This document shows positions 49,520-59,976 of a DNA stretch of 64,000 bases, one piece after another. The notes beneath the pieces were generated by a model that saw nothing but the letters and a program-made list of their open reading frames with translations, ran no database searches and was not told where the DNA came from. This stretch comes from Rhizophlyctis rosea (Eukaryota > Chytridiomycota > Chytridiomycetes > Rhizophlyctidales > Rhizophlyctidaceae). The translations under genes were made by a program, and so were the position numbers. The stretch lies in assembly GCA_027596075.1 (NCBI GenBank), contig JADGJC010000134.1:4760-68759 (forward strand). The letters run 5' to 3'. Each line of letters begins with the position of its first letter. The stretch's first letter is position 1.

Positions 49520-49580
49520 GGAGGCACAAGACCTCTTGCGGAGGCACAGCACCTCCTACGGGGGCACAGCACCTCTTGTG
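49520..49580 (+). repeat. Tandem repeat, 3 x 20 bp
   Basis: Three units of GGAGGCACAGCACCTCCTAC type, each a near-palindrome (AGGCACxxxxCCT). They lie about 95 bp upstream of the orphan TATA box. Confidence 0.8.
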
Positions 49581-49673
49581 TTGTAGCACAGCCAATCAAG
49601 TGGTGTGCCTTGTAAGCAGCCAAATTGAAGCGACGGCAACGGGACATAAAACCATCACGTTGATGGACCACAG

Positions 49674-49683
49674 TTATATAAAG
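49674..49683 (+). promoter_or_regulatory. Strong TATA box without an obvious gene
   Basis: TATATAAAGGGGCAGCACCCC on the plus strand resembles the TATA boxes of the neighbouring minus-strand genes, but no plus-strand gene begins within 1 kb. The 3 x 20 bp repeat lies just upstream. Confidence 0.45.
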
Positions 49684-49689
49684 GGGCAG

Positions 49690-50950
49690 CACCCCTTTTC
49701 AGTGCCTTCACCACTCAAACATTCAGCAATTATCTTGTTCGTGCAGACTCGTATACTCACCTAGTCTACTCAGTCTTGCAACGCAAAATAGACTCGAACC
49801 CTTGTAGCGGAAGCATCAACACGCCCACACACATTCCATTATAAAGTTTTTGTTTGAGCGTCATTACCCCTCGACCAACAAACTCGTCGCCACCCACCGC
49901 CTCACTCACAAAACCCACAAAACCGGTTAACCCCGTCCGTCCTTCCCACACTCTGCTCAGCACCACCCATCGTTCGCAGCAACAACATAGCGAACAGCAA
50001 AGCCTTTCCGTTGCTCATACTTGCTAGAAAACCGTACCCTCTCATCCCACCCATCAAGAATGATCTTCAGATATTTCGAAGCCGCTGCTTGCGCGACGGT
50101 GCAAGTTGCAGTGGTAGTTATAGCGGTAGCTAAGGTCATGCTTGATTTCATGGACGATAGCCCGTCGGAACAGACTAGAGAAAAAAAGAACAGATAGATG
50201 GGTGTAACTCTCGTGCATATAGGTTTGCTTCCAAAGGGATAAGATGAAGTGCTTAGCATAGTTAATATATCCCCCAGTATATATCTCGGCCCTATGTGTA
50301 ATTCGCACTTCCTGTATAATTATCATTTATTGTAGTGGGATTTCCTCAAGGCCAATTGCGTGGTTTGAAACTGACCATAGCCAATCTGTCTCGGCTTGGT
50401 TGGAGCCACAATTAATCACAACGGAAGGGAAGATTGTCCCAGCGATAGGGTACAGATGTGTCGATTGATCTCTTGGATGATGCTCATTAGTTTCATGCTA
50501 TCAGACGTCCACTGCAGTCTGAGTAAACCGAAATTCAATCATTTCCTGTGGGTGCGGCAACAGCTCAGATGGAATTTGGGGGCTGTCCATCTCGGAGGTC
50601 CCTCCGGAGCCTCCCCTTCAAATTGCCTTTTTGGGTAATGTTTACCGCACCACGCGTTGCGGCGCAGCACATTGGTTTCAAGTTTCATCGCCGCTGTGGT
50701 GCCCACCTGGCCATCATCACAATTTCACAAATCCCCAACCTTCAAGTTTGCGAGGAACTCCTTCTTGTGGAATCTGCGAATCATGAATGTCCTTATGTAC
50801 AGTTTCCTGCTTCAAACATTGCCCACCGTCAAATCTTTCTCATCAAACCGATCGCGTGCTCAACATTTCTCAACGCCATAACGCCAAAATCTGAATACAA
50901 AGCGACCCCCATACCGTTGCTCCTGATTACCACAACTAACGTTCCCTCCC
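49690..50950. other. Intergenic region; possible small minus-strand exon
   Basis: A minus-strand frame at 50174-49957 begins after a good acceptor (TTTTTTCTCTAG) and reads 'ASKYLKIILDGWDERVRF' to a TGA; it may be a terminal exon. The start could not be found. A competing frame over the same exon is also open for 40 codons. Confidence 0.25.
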
Positions 50951-50953
50951 ACC

Positions 50954-51962
50954 ATGACCCCACATCCCAATTCACCAAACCATATCACACCGATTTCTGG
51001 CACATCTTCAGGTCCAATCTTGCTCTTCTCAGCCTTATCGGGCTTTTTTCGCCTTCCCCGTCTGGTGCGCATACACCTTCATCAGCAACGACAAATACCT
51101 CACCGAATACTACCGCACACCCAAGCCGCCCCTTTCGCAATGAAGATATACCACAACAGCCTAATTTCACAAGCCACGCCGAGGCATCCATCCACTCCTA
51201 GTAGTGTTTGCGCTATTTCACCCAATGGCATTGTGCATATACGGTTGCAGATCTCGAACTGTGGGGTACACTTTGGAACTCAACGACGCACAACTTCAAT
51301 CCTATGCTTCCAAGGGGGATTCAAAGCGTGATATGAAGTTTATGTCTGTTTCCTGGGTTGGAATTGAGCAGGCAAAAGGCCTTTTGGAGGCGATGAGGGT
51401 CGTTGAGCCGATGATATGTGAAGTTGAAGGCACTGTTTGGCAAGAGATTCGGATGATCCGAAGTATGACAATATTCGTGCATTGGGAGAGAATTAATTTT
51501 GAGAGGAGGGAGGATCGAACGAATCAGGAAACATATGCTGGCGTCATGGAAGTGTTGGATGCTGCGTGTTTTGGTGGTAAGTTTTTGATGTTTCGCTTTT
51601 CAACTAGCCGCTTTCCGTCCATCGCGTCTCCTGAAAATATTCCCATAAAAGTTCTCAAAAAAACTAGAAATCTGGAATGCACCCTCCAATCCCAACACAT
51701 CCAAAACCTCGAGTCCGAAATCTTCCGCAACTTTCAAGAAGACTTCCCCACCTACGTTCTCACAAGACCTCAAGCGCCATATGAGTACAAGTACCGACCT
51801 GAAACAAAAATTACCTCCTCCTTTCTTGATCCCCTCTCCAAAGCCCAAACTACCGCCTACAACCCGGCCCTTAAACTGCGACCCCAAGTGACGCGTCCAT
51901 CGACGTGGCCATCGCTGCAGGAGCGTCTTAAACATGTAGAGGAGAAACTGTTGTTGGGATAG
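50954..51962 (+). pseudogene. Second membrane-anchored family member, probably decayed at its 5' end
   Basis: The 3' part is intact: an exon running to 51576, an intron 51577-51651 (GTAAGT donor) and a last exon 51652-51962, with protein 'YTLELNDAQLQ...MSVSWVGIEQ', 'EPMICEVEGTVWQE', 'VMEVLDAACFG', 'VLKKTRNLECTLQSQHIQNLES', 'ETKITSSFLDPL' and 'LQERLKHVEEKLLLG'. It matches the copy at 39334-40931 piece by piece, including the phase-1 intron. In the 5' part the frame must shift at a T6 run near 51045 (membrane helix 'NLALLSLIGLF' to 'AFPVWCAYTFISNDKYL') and at a G4 run near 51265. Either the gene is dead or the assembly has homopolymer errors. Confidence 0.5.
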
Positions 51963-54900
51963 GAGGCCTTGGTGGACTGGAGGCGTGGTATAAAATGTGG
52001 TTTTGGTTGCATTTGGGAGGTCTGTGGGAGGTGGGGACTGGCCGTGGGTGTTGGGAGGTGCGGGGAGGTTTGGTGAGTAAGAGGTGGTTGTATTGAGATG
52101 TGGACTGGCGGGTGCAGGAAGTATGTCCATGAGAGCCGGCACTTTGATTCCGATGATCTCAGATTATGAGCGAATACCGGGATTGGAAGCGCATCCAATG
52201 TTCGAGCTTGGAAAGCTATTGAGCCAAAGGCATTCATGAAAATATGGACCTGATGCTGCTCAGGCCCATCTTGACCCATTGCTTTGATATGAATCGATGA
52301 ATATGTGCTTGGACGACGCTGCGAAGCTTCTCCTATGTAGGTTGACTTATAGCTATCAATCGTCCCAATCAGAGCAGAGGGAGAAAAAAAGGATGCTAGC
52401 TACCCAGAGGGAGTCTGACAGAAGCGACATGCTTCATCAATATGCAGTAGTGATGGATCTCCAGAACACAACGCCATGTTTCCATCCCTTTCACGTCGGA
52501 TCTTCCGACTCCAACAATGCAGAATAGGAAAAACAAGTTGCATTCGCTATGAACGAGCTACTGACAGAGAGTGTATTTTTCAAACGTCTGCTGCCATATA
52601 CCATACTACAAAGGTTCTGTATTGACTGGGTGCTGAGAAGGATATGCTCTCCCCCTCCACGTTTCCTTTCACCTGATCCAGTGACAAACTTCCTTCAGTG
52701 CCAACCAGTGCAGCTTATCATTTCAGAAAATATCAGTCCATTCAATCGTATTTGTTTGACTGGAAGTTGACCAAGTCACCATATTGCTCCTTTTCTCCGA
52801 ATAGAAGCCAATGTGGCACAGGTACGGTGGGCGTTCAAAACCAAGTGCTCATTTTATCTCTGGACGAGAGTTTGGTCTTGCGCCCCACCGCAGTCTGGTG
52901 GGTGGGCTCCATCGCGGCAATCTTCGGGGTTTATTTGGACATAATGATGAACTTTCGTCGAACGACCGCGTGATGTTACATTGGCAGACTCAGTACTATT
53001 AGCTTCGGCGTGATGTGGATCCCTTGGAGCATGGCCTACTTCCGGCGCGACTTGCCGCAGGCGCAACACAGGCAGCAACAATTACCACCCCTGACCGAAC
53101 CTTCGACAGGTATCTAAACGGCAATGCTTCATTCTTGAGGAAGGCACTCCACTGAATCGACCGAAGCATGTGCAGTGATGTAGATGAACATGTGGTGATG
53201 TTTCGCACATATGGACCAAATCGATCAAAGGAAATGAGGTATCTCGGAAGGCACTAAGGCACATGGTCTTGACCGATCTGAATGCTCACACTGCTCACAA
53301 GCACCCCAGACCTGCCATTACTGACCTCATTTGACAACCTCATCTGACAACGGATAATTGGGAGGTGCGCTGGCTCATTTACGATAAACTCAGCAAGCGA
53401 ATGTTTACAATCCGAATACTGACACTTCCCGGCAATGATCAAGACAAGCACGGTAGTACGGGTTTCATCTATTTGTGGGCTACGCTGCTATGGTGTCAGC
53501 AGCGGACAGATTCTACCCTTGCCGCCCTAATTCCTCATCCCGACCCTTTCCTTTTTGTGGCTTGATTACTACTATCTAAACCTAGATGCAAGAAGTGACT
53601 AAAAGTTCAGGGCGGCTGGTATGGTTTGAATCCTGCCAGATGTTGAATAGACTTCTTCGTTGCGAATGACGATCGATCGTAGACACACCCGCAACACTCT
53701 TGATTTTCTCAGCAAATTGGTTTATGCTGTGCCCACGCCGGAAAAAGAGGACCCTCGGACGGTCCGACCACCTTCTGCAGACTCCTCAAAGTGCGGAAGG
53801 ACCAAATGCGCAGAAGAATGTACGCATATTGGCAACTTTACCAGGAGTGCGAGACACCATACCAAAGCTTGCGCACGGCATTGCAGTCCCCATCCAGCGT
53901 CCCCAAAAAGAAGCGAGAAGACACTCCTATGCCGTATTGGCAGGACGACTGCTCCCTGTGCAAAGCGCAAGCACCCCTCATCATAAACGACCGGAACGTA
54001 ATGAATGGTAGATATACACCTACCTTACAATGAGAATAAAGCGCTTTCTTTCGGCCGTATTCAATATGATTCATATTCGTTCCACCCATTGAACTGTATG
54101 TGCAGACTATGCAGCTTGGCGGGCGGCACTCCCAATAGTTGCTCTTTAAACTGTTTGACTTTTGCGTCATGTTGCACCCAGCAATATGGACAACCCAGAC
54201 AGCAGCGCTCAAATGATGCCGTATGATCTGACAGGTGCCGCTGACTTGTGCTGCAGCCTGTCTTGCAGTTCTCGGGCTGTTTGAATGCAAGGCACGTACT
54301 GTGACTTGAAAATGCCGCGCCCAACCAAAAGTTCACTATGGTGTGATTCAGTGATGTTCAACCGATGACTTCATTTCCAGGTAGTGACGGGGCGAAAGCT
54401 ACTTTCATCATTGAAGGAAAGCAGTTTCTTGTAATCATGGCGGGAGAATCGAAGCTAATCGAGGGGTGGCAGAAAAAAAGCGTGATCATTAAAATCACCT
54501 ATGGCAGAAGTCCTTGGAACGAATCAATGATTCTGCCCCGAAAACTCCTCCAAGTGTGGATGCACGCCAAGTGTTCACCTGCTCCCGATACAATCATGCA
54601 TCGCCATCATACATTTGGGAAAAAGGGCTGCAGAATGTGTGACCTTCCAACCAACCGCCTTCCGCTCTACAGGTCTCACTTATGATGTGCATGAAAATTC
54701 GACAATAGTGACAATCCTCCAATCATTCACAATAGCACCTTTTTTCCGCAGCTGAAGATCGCTCGGCCGAGGTGCACACTGCCGCACGCTTCAGAGCACC
54801 CCACAATCGATATAAAGCTTGGTATGTTGCCTGACCGAAGTTGCTTATTTCTCTCACATCTGCTTCTCCAACGTGTACAAGAATCATATTGCAATGCACT

Positions 54901-55039
54901 ATGATTGCCCGTGATTTCCGGATGAATAGGACAAGCATCACAAAAAGAGCAGAGCTTCTGGAACGACCCATTGCAGAGGATGACCTAACAGTCCGGCATA
55001 CCCTGCATATTCATGCCTGACCAGTTCAAACACAATGAG
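51963..55039. other. Intergenic desert
   Basis: No supportable gene. 53660-53990 is open in all three forward frames, which argues for GC bias rather than coding. A minus-strand Cys/His-bearing frame at 54061-54336 ('CLGCPYCW') is unlinked to other exons. Confidence 0.4.
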
Positions 55040-55390
55040 AATTGCACCGTCATAAATAACCTATTCCCACAAAACTGACCCCTCACCCATCATAGCACTC
55101 CTTATCAACTCAATACCTTCCCCCCAAAAAAAACAATCCGACCATAATAACACACGAGGCGAGTATTTTCGCAACCCGACGGAGGCCGCTAGCGAAACCC
55201 ACGACACCTTCATCTCGCCAAATAGACTCATATACCACAAAGGCTAAAGGCCCGGGTGACAGGATTCCCCCACAACTACTCCCTCCCGAATGAAGCACGC
55301 TCATGCAGCGACGTGCGCACGAGCCTCTTCTTCGGCATTTTGGGCGCAACGGCTGTGGAAGCCACGGTCTCTCTCTGCTTTTTATCCTAA
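55040..55390 (-). pseudogene. Decayed tandem copy of the RPL17 3' end
   Basis: Homologous to 57559-57910, the last coding exon and 3' flank of RPL17, same orientation, about 2.5 kb away. Shared blocks: AATTGCACCGTCAT, TTTTCGCAACC, AAGCACGCT(C/T)ATGCAGCGAC and TTGGGCGCAACGGC(T/G)GTGGAAGCC. The copy retains 'ASTAVAPK' and part of 'KKRLV' but has lost bases before the stop and has no upstream exons. Confidence 0.85.
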
Positions 55391-57820
55391 TAAAGAAGTG
55401 TAGGTAAACAGTTGTCTGGAGCGACTTGCACGGGAGGTCCAAATTAGTGGCGTTGTGAGCAGACTGTCCCCGTAATGCGGTGTCTTTCTTACTCATTTTT
55501 TTTTGCAAACTGATTAATGTAACATAGACGCAAGAAGTGACTTTTTTGACGCCATTGACTTTTGTCAGGTACTGGAACGGATATTGTCGTCCATCATGAT
55601 GGGGGTAATATAGAGGTGATACCCCAAAGACTATTGATTACGTCAGCATATTGAACGAACTCAAAGTCGTTCAGGTTTGCAGACTTTTTTCCGTTGCACG
55701 TGCTCCTCAGAGAACTAGAACGCACGCTGCAGGCAAACTACACAGCAGTTAGTGGAGCATTGTTGTAGTCAGATTGGACAAAGGTGCGAAGTGATCGTAA
55801 TGTGCCGTGTATTGTCCAAAGTGCGGAACATGATATCAAAGATTGGCCATTGAAAAGGGTGGCAAAAAAACATGGTCGGCTGAAGGAAATTCTGAGGAGG
55901 ATTGTGGCTCAAATTGAATGGGCGGTTTGCCTCCATCTGACAGTCATAGAGATATGTGGATTTCTACTCACTCCACGTGGGTATCTAGCCCTTTTCGTAT
56001 CCTCAACATGATCCATTCCCAACCTTTGAAATGTTCCTATTGCGGATGCCTCGTGATGACTCTGAGGGGAGTGCCGTTCCGACGTTTGCGGTATGGTGGA
56101 CGGCAGACTTGTTTTGCACCGTCCAACACTCAATTGGCATTGACTTCTGGTCGGAATGAGGACGATCTGACCACGCACTAGTGACAGTGCACAGTCATGA
56201 AGTTCTCTCCGGGACTATGCTAGCAGATCAATGGGCTGCATCCCCACAGCATGTCATGCAGTCTTCTATGACGGTGCTGCCTCATTGCCCCTTTCCTGCG
56301 TCGTGTTGCTCCACCATGGTGGCCGAGCGCTCGATAACAGGGATATGAATGGTGCTGAACCGAGCTGTGGCTGGTTTTGAGTTCTCCGGGTTGTCGTTGC
56401 TAGGAGGATAAGTAGATTGAGTATGCCACGGGGAAACAAAAAAAGGAAGTCAAGATTCCCGTTATCTAAGGGTTCCCATCGTTTTTTTCTTCCAGAGGAC
56501 AGGTGAGTGGGGTCGTCAACTAGGCGCCGTCGGTCTTGCACCAAAAATCCAATAGTATTATGTTGCGTGTACGCTTAATGTGTTCAGCCGAAAAGACCAA
56601 CTTCGAAGACTTTCACAAGGCGGGTGTATCATCGCATTGTCCCTGTATTGGGTAGTTCGAGGTCCGGAAAGAGACTCACGAGGAACTACACAGATGAAAC
56701 TGTCGCAGCTAACATCGAACTGCAACAAACTCCACATCCCACCTCTGAAATCCGCTTGGCATCACGTAATTTGCCGGTTTTATTCTGGTATGCACATCGA
56801 ATGGTGGAAAAAGATCGCACTTTCTTTCTGCAAGATCCTCGGCAAGATGCCGAATGAATTTGTCGAGGACATTCTGCGGCAGGTGGTTAGGGCAGGCATT
56901 CCAGATTCATTCTGGAGGAAACTCTCTGCTCTTCATGTTTGGAACCGCAGGAGTATCCAAGTTTGGCAGGGAAAAAAATTGGGTGCGCGGTTCGCCAATG
57001 GCAGGAGTTTACGGAACGAATGGAACCATAGTCTGCTTCAGACTTGCAGTGCATCATGTGTGCTCTTGCTGATTGCACAGAAGGTGTACAACCTGCTGGC
57101 GATAACACCTTGTGATCTTTGTAAGGGATTGGCCTCTTGTGAGCTTTTCCTGACGGCGTTCCCACACCGGTCACCATTTCATGCCCTGCACGGAGTGTTT
57201 GGCATTCCACTGGAACTCACATTCTTTTTCGGAGCTAGAGATTGTTTGTACATATGCATTGACGGTATATTGTTGAAGTGATCGTGCACTGCCTAGTTCG
57301 ACACTGTGGGTCTGATAGGAGGGGTGCTAAACTTCTACATGCCATCTCAACTTCGGCGTCTTTCACTTTCCCCACCTGGTCCTTGTCATATCCGCCACCC
57401 CACAAGGTACGAGAATCAGTAGCATCCACTCTGAATGCTTATGGACCCCGAAAAAGGAATCACGTCTGCGAAGAACACGTATGGAAGAGAGTGGAAGCGG
57501 GTGACCTGATAGTCAATTCCGCGCGTTCATTTCTGATCAATGTGACATGTGAATACCGAATTGCACCGTCATGAGTTATTCATTTCCAAACCGAATCCTT
57601 CCCCCCGCCCATTCCCAGCAGCCCACTTCATTCACCCCCAAAATAAAAACCAATCGCACAACAATATGACACATGACGAAAGTTTTCGCAACCTGACGCA
57701 CGCCCCAACCAGAACCCGCGCACCTCTATTCGCCTCAGAACGAAAAATCATATATTACAAAGATAACGGGGAAAGGTGAACACGGGACTCCAGCTACTCC
57801 ATCCTCAAAAGAAAGCACGC
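55391..57820. other. Spacer between RPL17 and its relic; one long open frame
   Basis: Contains a 233-codon open frame on the plus strand (56580-57281). It is longer than most in the desert, but has no recognisable domain, signal or splice structure and no codon bias I can defend. From about 57559 the sequence is the RPL17 3' flank duplicated at 55040. Confidence 0.35.
56580..57281 (+). other. Isolated 233-codon open frame, doubtful gene
   Basis: An ORF of this length is uncommon by chance in this window, but the initial codon is not ATG and the protein shows no domain. A helical patch ('FCKILGKMPNEFVEDILRQVV') is the most protein-like part. It could be a decayed gene. Confidence 0.2.
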
Positions 57821-58917
57821 TTATGCAGCGACCTTCCTTTGGCGAACGAGCCTCCTCTTCGACAACTTGGGCGCAACGGCGGTGGAAGCCTCCTTCTCGA
57901 CCTGCTTCTCCTCCTCAACGACGGTGAGCTCGACGTGGCAGGGGTGGGACATGTAGGCTGTTGGAAAGGGAGGTTATGATACTGGGAACGAGAGGGAGTG
58001 AGAGGGATGGGACTTACGGTTGATGCGACCGTGGGCACGGTAGGTCCTGCGGCGTTGCTTGGGGGCCTGGTTGACTTGGATGTGGCGGACGACGAGGTTG
58101 TCGAGGTTGAGACCCTTGACCTGATAAATCGCCAAATATCGCACCGTCAGCATGCTTGTCCAGCATATGTCCATCTCCCCATGCCCGTGATTCCCAATGC
58201 CCAATCAACTCCCCATTCCTCCGTTCCAAAACCAACCTCAGCGTTGCTCTCAGCGTTCTTCAAAAGACCGAGAACGAAGTCACAAGACTTCTCGGGCCAC
58301 CGGGCTTGGGTAACACCCCAGACCTTGGCCTGAGCGGTACGGCCAACACCGCCAGAGAAGCGACGGAAGGGGACGGCCTGCTTGTGGTCCTTAACGTCAG
58401 AAAGGAACTTGACGGCCTTGCGGAGCTTCATGCCGGAGATGGTCTTGGCGACCTCACGAGTGTTCTTGAAGTGAACACGGAGGTAGGAGCCACGGGCCGA
58501 AGCAGCTGTGAGAGAAAGGGGAATGTCAGCGTTAAGGTCTCCAGTCATGCACCGGACCCTCCGTCCCGAGTCCTCTCCCTCCACGCCCTCCTAATTCAAC
58601 TCCCAAACTGTCCAACACTCGATGAGACGATGACTGCCTCAGCCCAAACGTCGGCACGTCCGTCCCTCCGCTTCCCAACGTCAGTCGTCAAGGGTCAGCC
58701 GTCCAATCCTCAGGCGCATTGGTCAACATCCACACCGCCTTTTCCCACCAAAACCCGTTCCCGCCAATTCCCACGCTTCCACAGCTCAGCTCAGGATGTG
58801 ACTACTCACACTTGGCCGCGTTGATGTTCTGGGCAGCGTAGCTGAAATGGGCAGGATGAGCATTGAGGTCCAAATCCCTAAATTCTGTCCATTACAGGAT
58901 GCCTACCTGTGAGCCAT
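57821..58917 (-). CDS. 60S ribosomal protein L17 (uL22)
   Basis: Five exons: 58917-58907, 58841-58810, 58505-58237, 58120-58018, 57957-57821; 183 aa, the usual eukaryotic size. The first coding exon is only 11 nt. Family sequence is unmistakable: '[19 protein letters not shown]', '[19 protein letters not shown]', '[25 protein letters not shown]', '[36 protein letters not shown]', then the basic tail. It lines the peptide exit tunnel of the large subunit. All joins keep frame. A relic of its 3' end lies 2.5 kb downstream. Confidence 0.96.
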
Positions 58918-59976
58918 TGCGTCTACAAGTTCAAAATTCCCAATATCAACAGAATGGAGTGAATGGAACGATCAACGGATGGGTGATAGAGGAGGTGATG
59001 GATGTAGGTTCGATGTATGATATGTATAGGATGGATGGATGGACCGATGTGATGGATGGATGCAATGGAGGTGGGAAGATGGGAAAATTTAAGTCAGTCA
59101 CACGGCCATTAGCATGCGATACGAGATTTTCGTAAATTTACGCAGATCACACGGTTCAAAAGCTACGAGAAACCTGGTATGGCTCTGCACGCAGGCTTCC
59201 AGCGTTTCTCTCTGAGTGCCGTTACACACCTTATATGTTGCGACCACGAAGAACTACTCGCGGATAGCGTTGGAGTGAGGAGGGACTTGACACCAAATCG
59301 CTCCCTGACTTGTCCATCACCCACCCACCGGAACGGCCAGAGTGAGTTGGAACCAGCCACTTGTTGAGGCTGGTACCTTGCCTTATGCCACATGGCTAAG
59401 CCACAGTGGTCGGAGTCTGCCCTGCCTGCAGTGGTGCAAGTCTTGGTTGGGGTTGGCAAAAGTTGTTAAGTCTCCCTCCATAGTCATTTGGTTGCGGTCT
59501 CATTAGCTAAAATGGTGGGTATCCATCACAGATGGACGGGCGCTATGTGGGCAGAGGGCGTTGTCTGATAGATAGCAGGGGAGACCGCTGACGGATGGTA
59601 GCGTTCGATGATGGATGGATGGACCTGCAGAAAGGATGGATGGATGGATGGACAGCATGGCATGGAAGTGCATTTACAATTTGGCAATCACTGACTCTAC
59701 CATCCTCAAATTTACAATGATGGATGGATGGATTTGGAGAAGGATGGATGGATTAACAGATAGATAGCATAGACATGGGGAGTGCTCATCAGCATCTCGT
59801 CAATATCCGTTCGTTGTTCGTGCAGTGGTGGAAGCTCAACCCTCATACATTTGCTTAGATGAATCACTGAATGTACTATGTTTCCATATTGTGAACTGAA
59901 CTTTCATATTTTTATATCGATTATGCCTTGATTGTAAAACCCCTCGATTTGATTTCCGCACTGCTAATATTTGATA
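58918..59976. other. Intergenic region with GATG minisatellites and RPL11 5' relic
   Basis: GATG/ATGG tetranucleotide runs occur at about 59027-59060, 59609-59655 and 59715-59765. Part of the region (59386-59640) resembles the RPL11 promoter and first intron, listed separately. Confidence 0.6.
59386..59640 (+). pseudogene. Decayed copy of the RPL11 5' region
   Basis: Collinear with 61870-62110, the RPL11 promoter, first codon and start of intron 1, same orientation, about 2.48 kb upstream. Shared blocks: GCCACAT-GCTAAGCC, CGGTCT...AA(A/G)ATGGTGGGTATC, TGATAGAT(A/T)G..GGGGAGAC(C/T)GCTG and the following GATG repeats. The coding exons are absent. Confidence 0.65.

Noticed and set aside
49957..50174. 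Dynein light chain-like small gene
   Set aside because: The reading frame does not carry the conserved LC8 or Tctex segments, and no first exon was found.
51600..52142. A 180-codon frame on the minus strand opposite the 51-kb gene
   Set aside because: It is the antisense shadow of an exon with clear homology to the paralogue at 40 kb.
56580..57281. A single-exon gene of 233 codons
   Set aside because: No ATG at the start, no domain, no codon bias; kept only as a doubtful frame.
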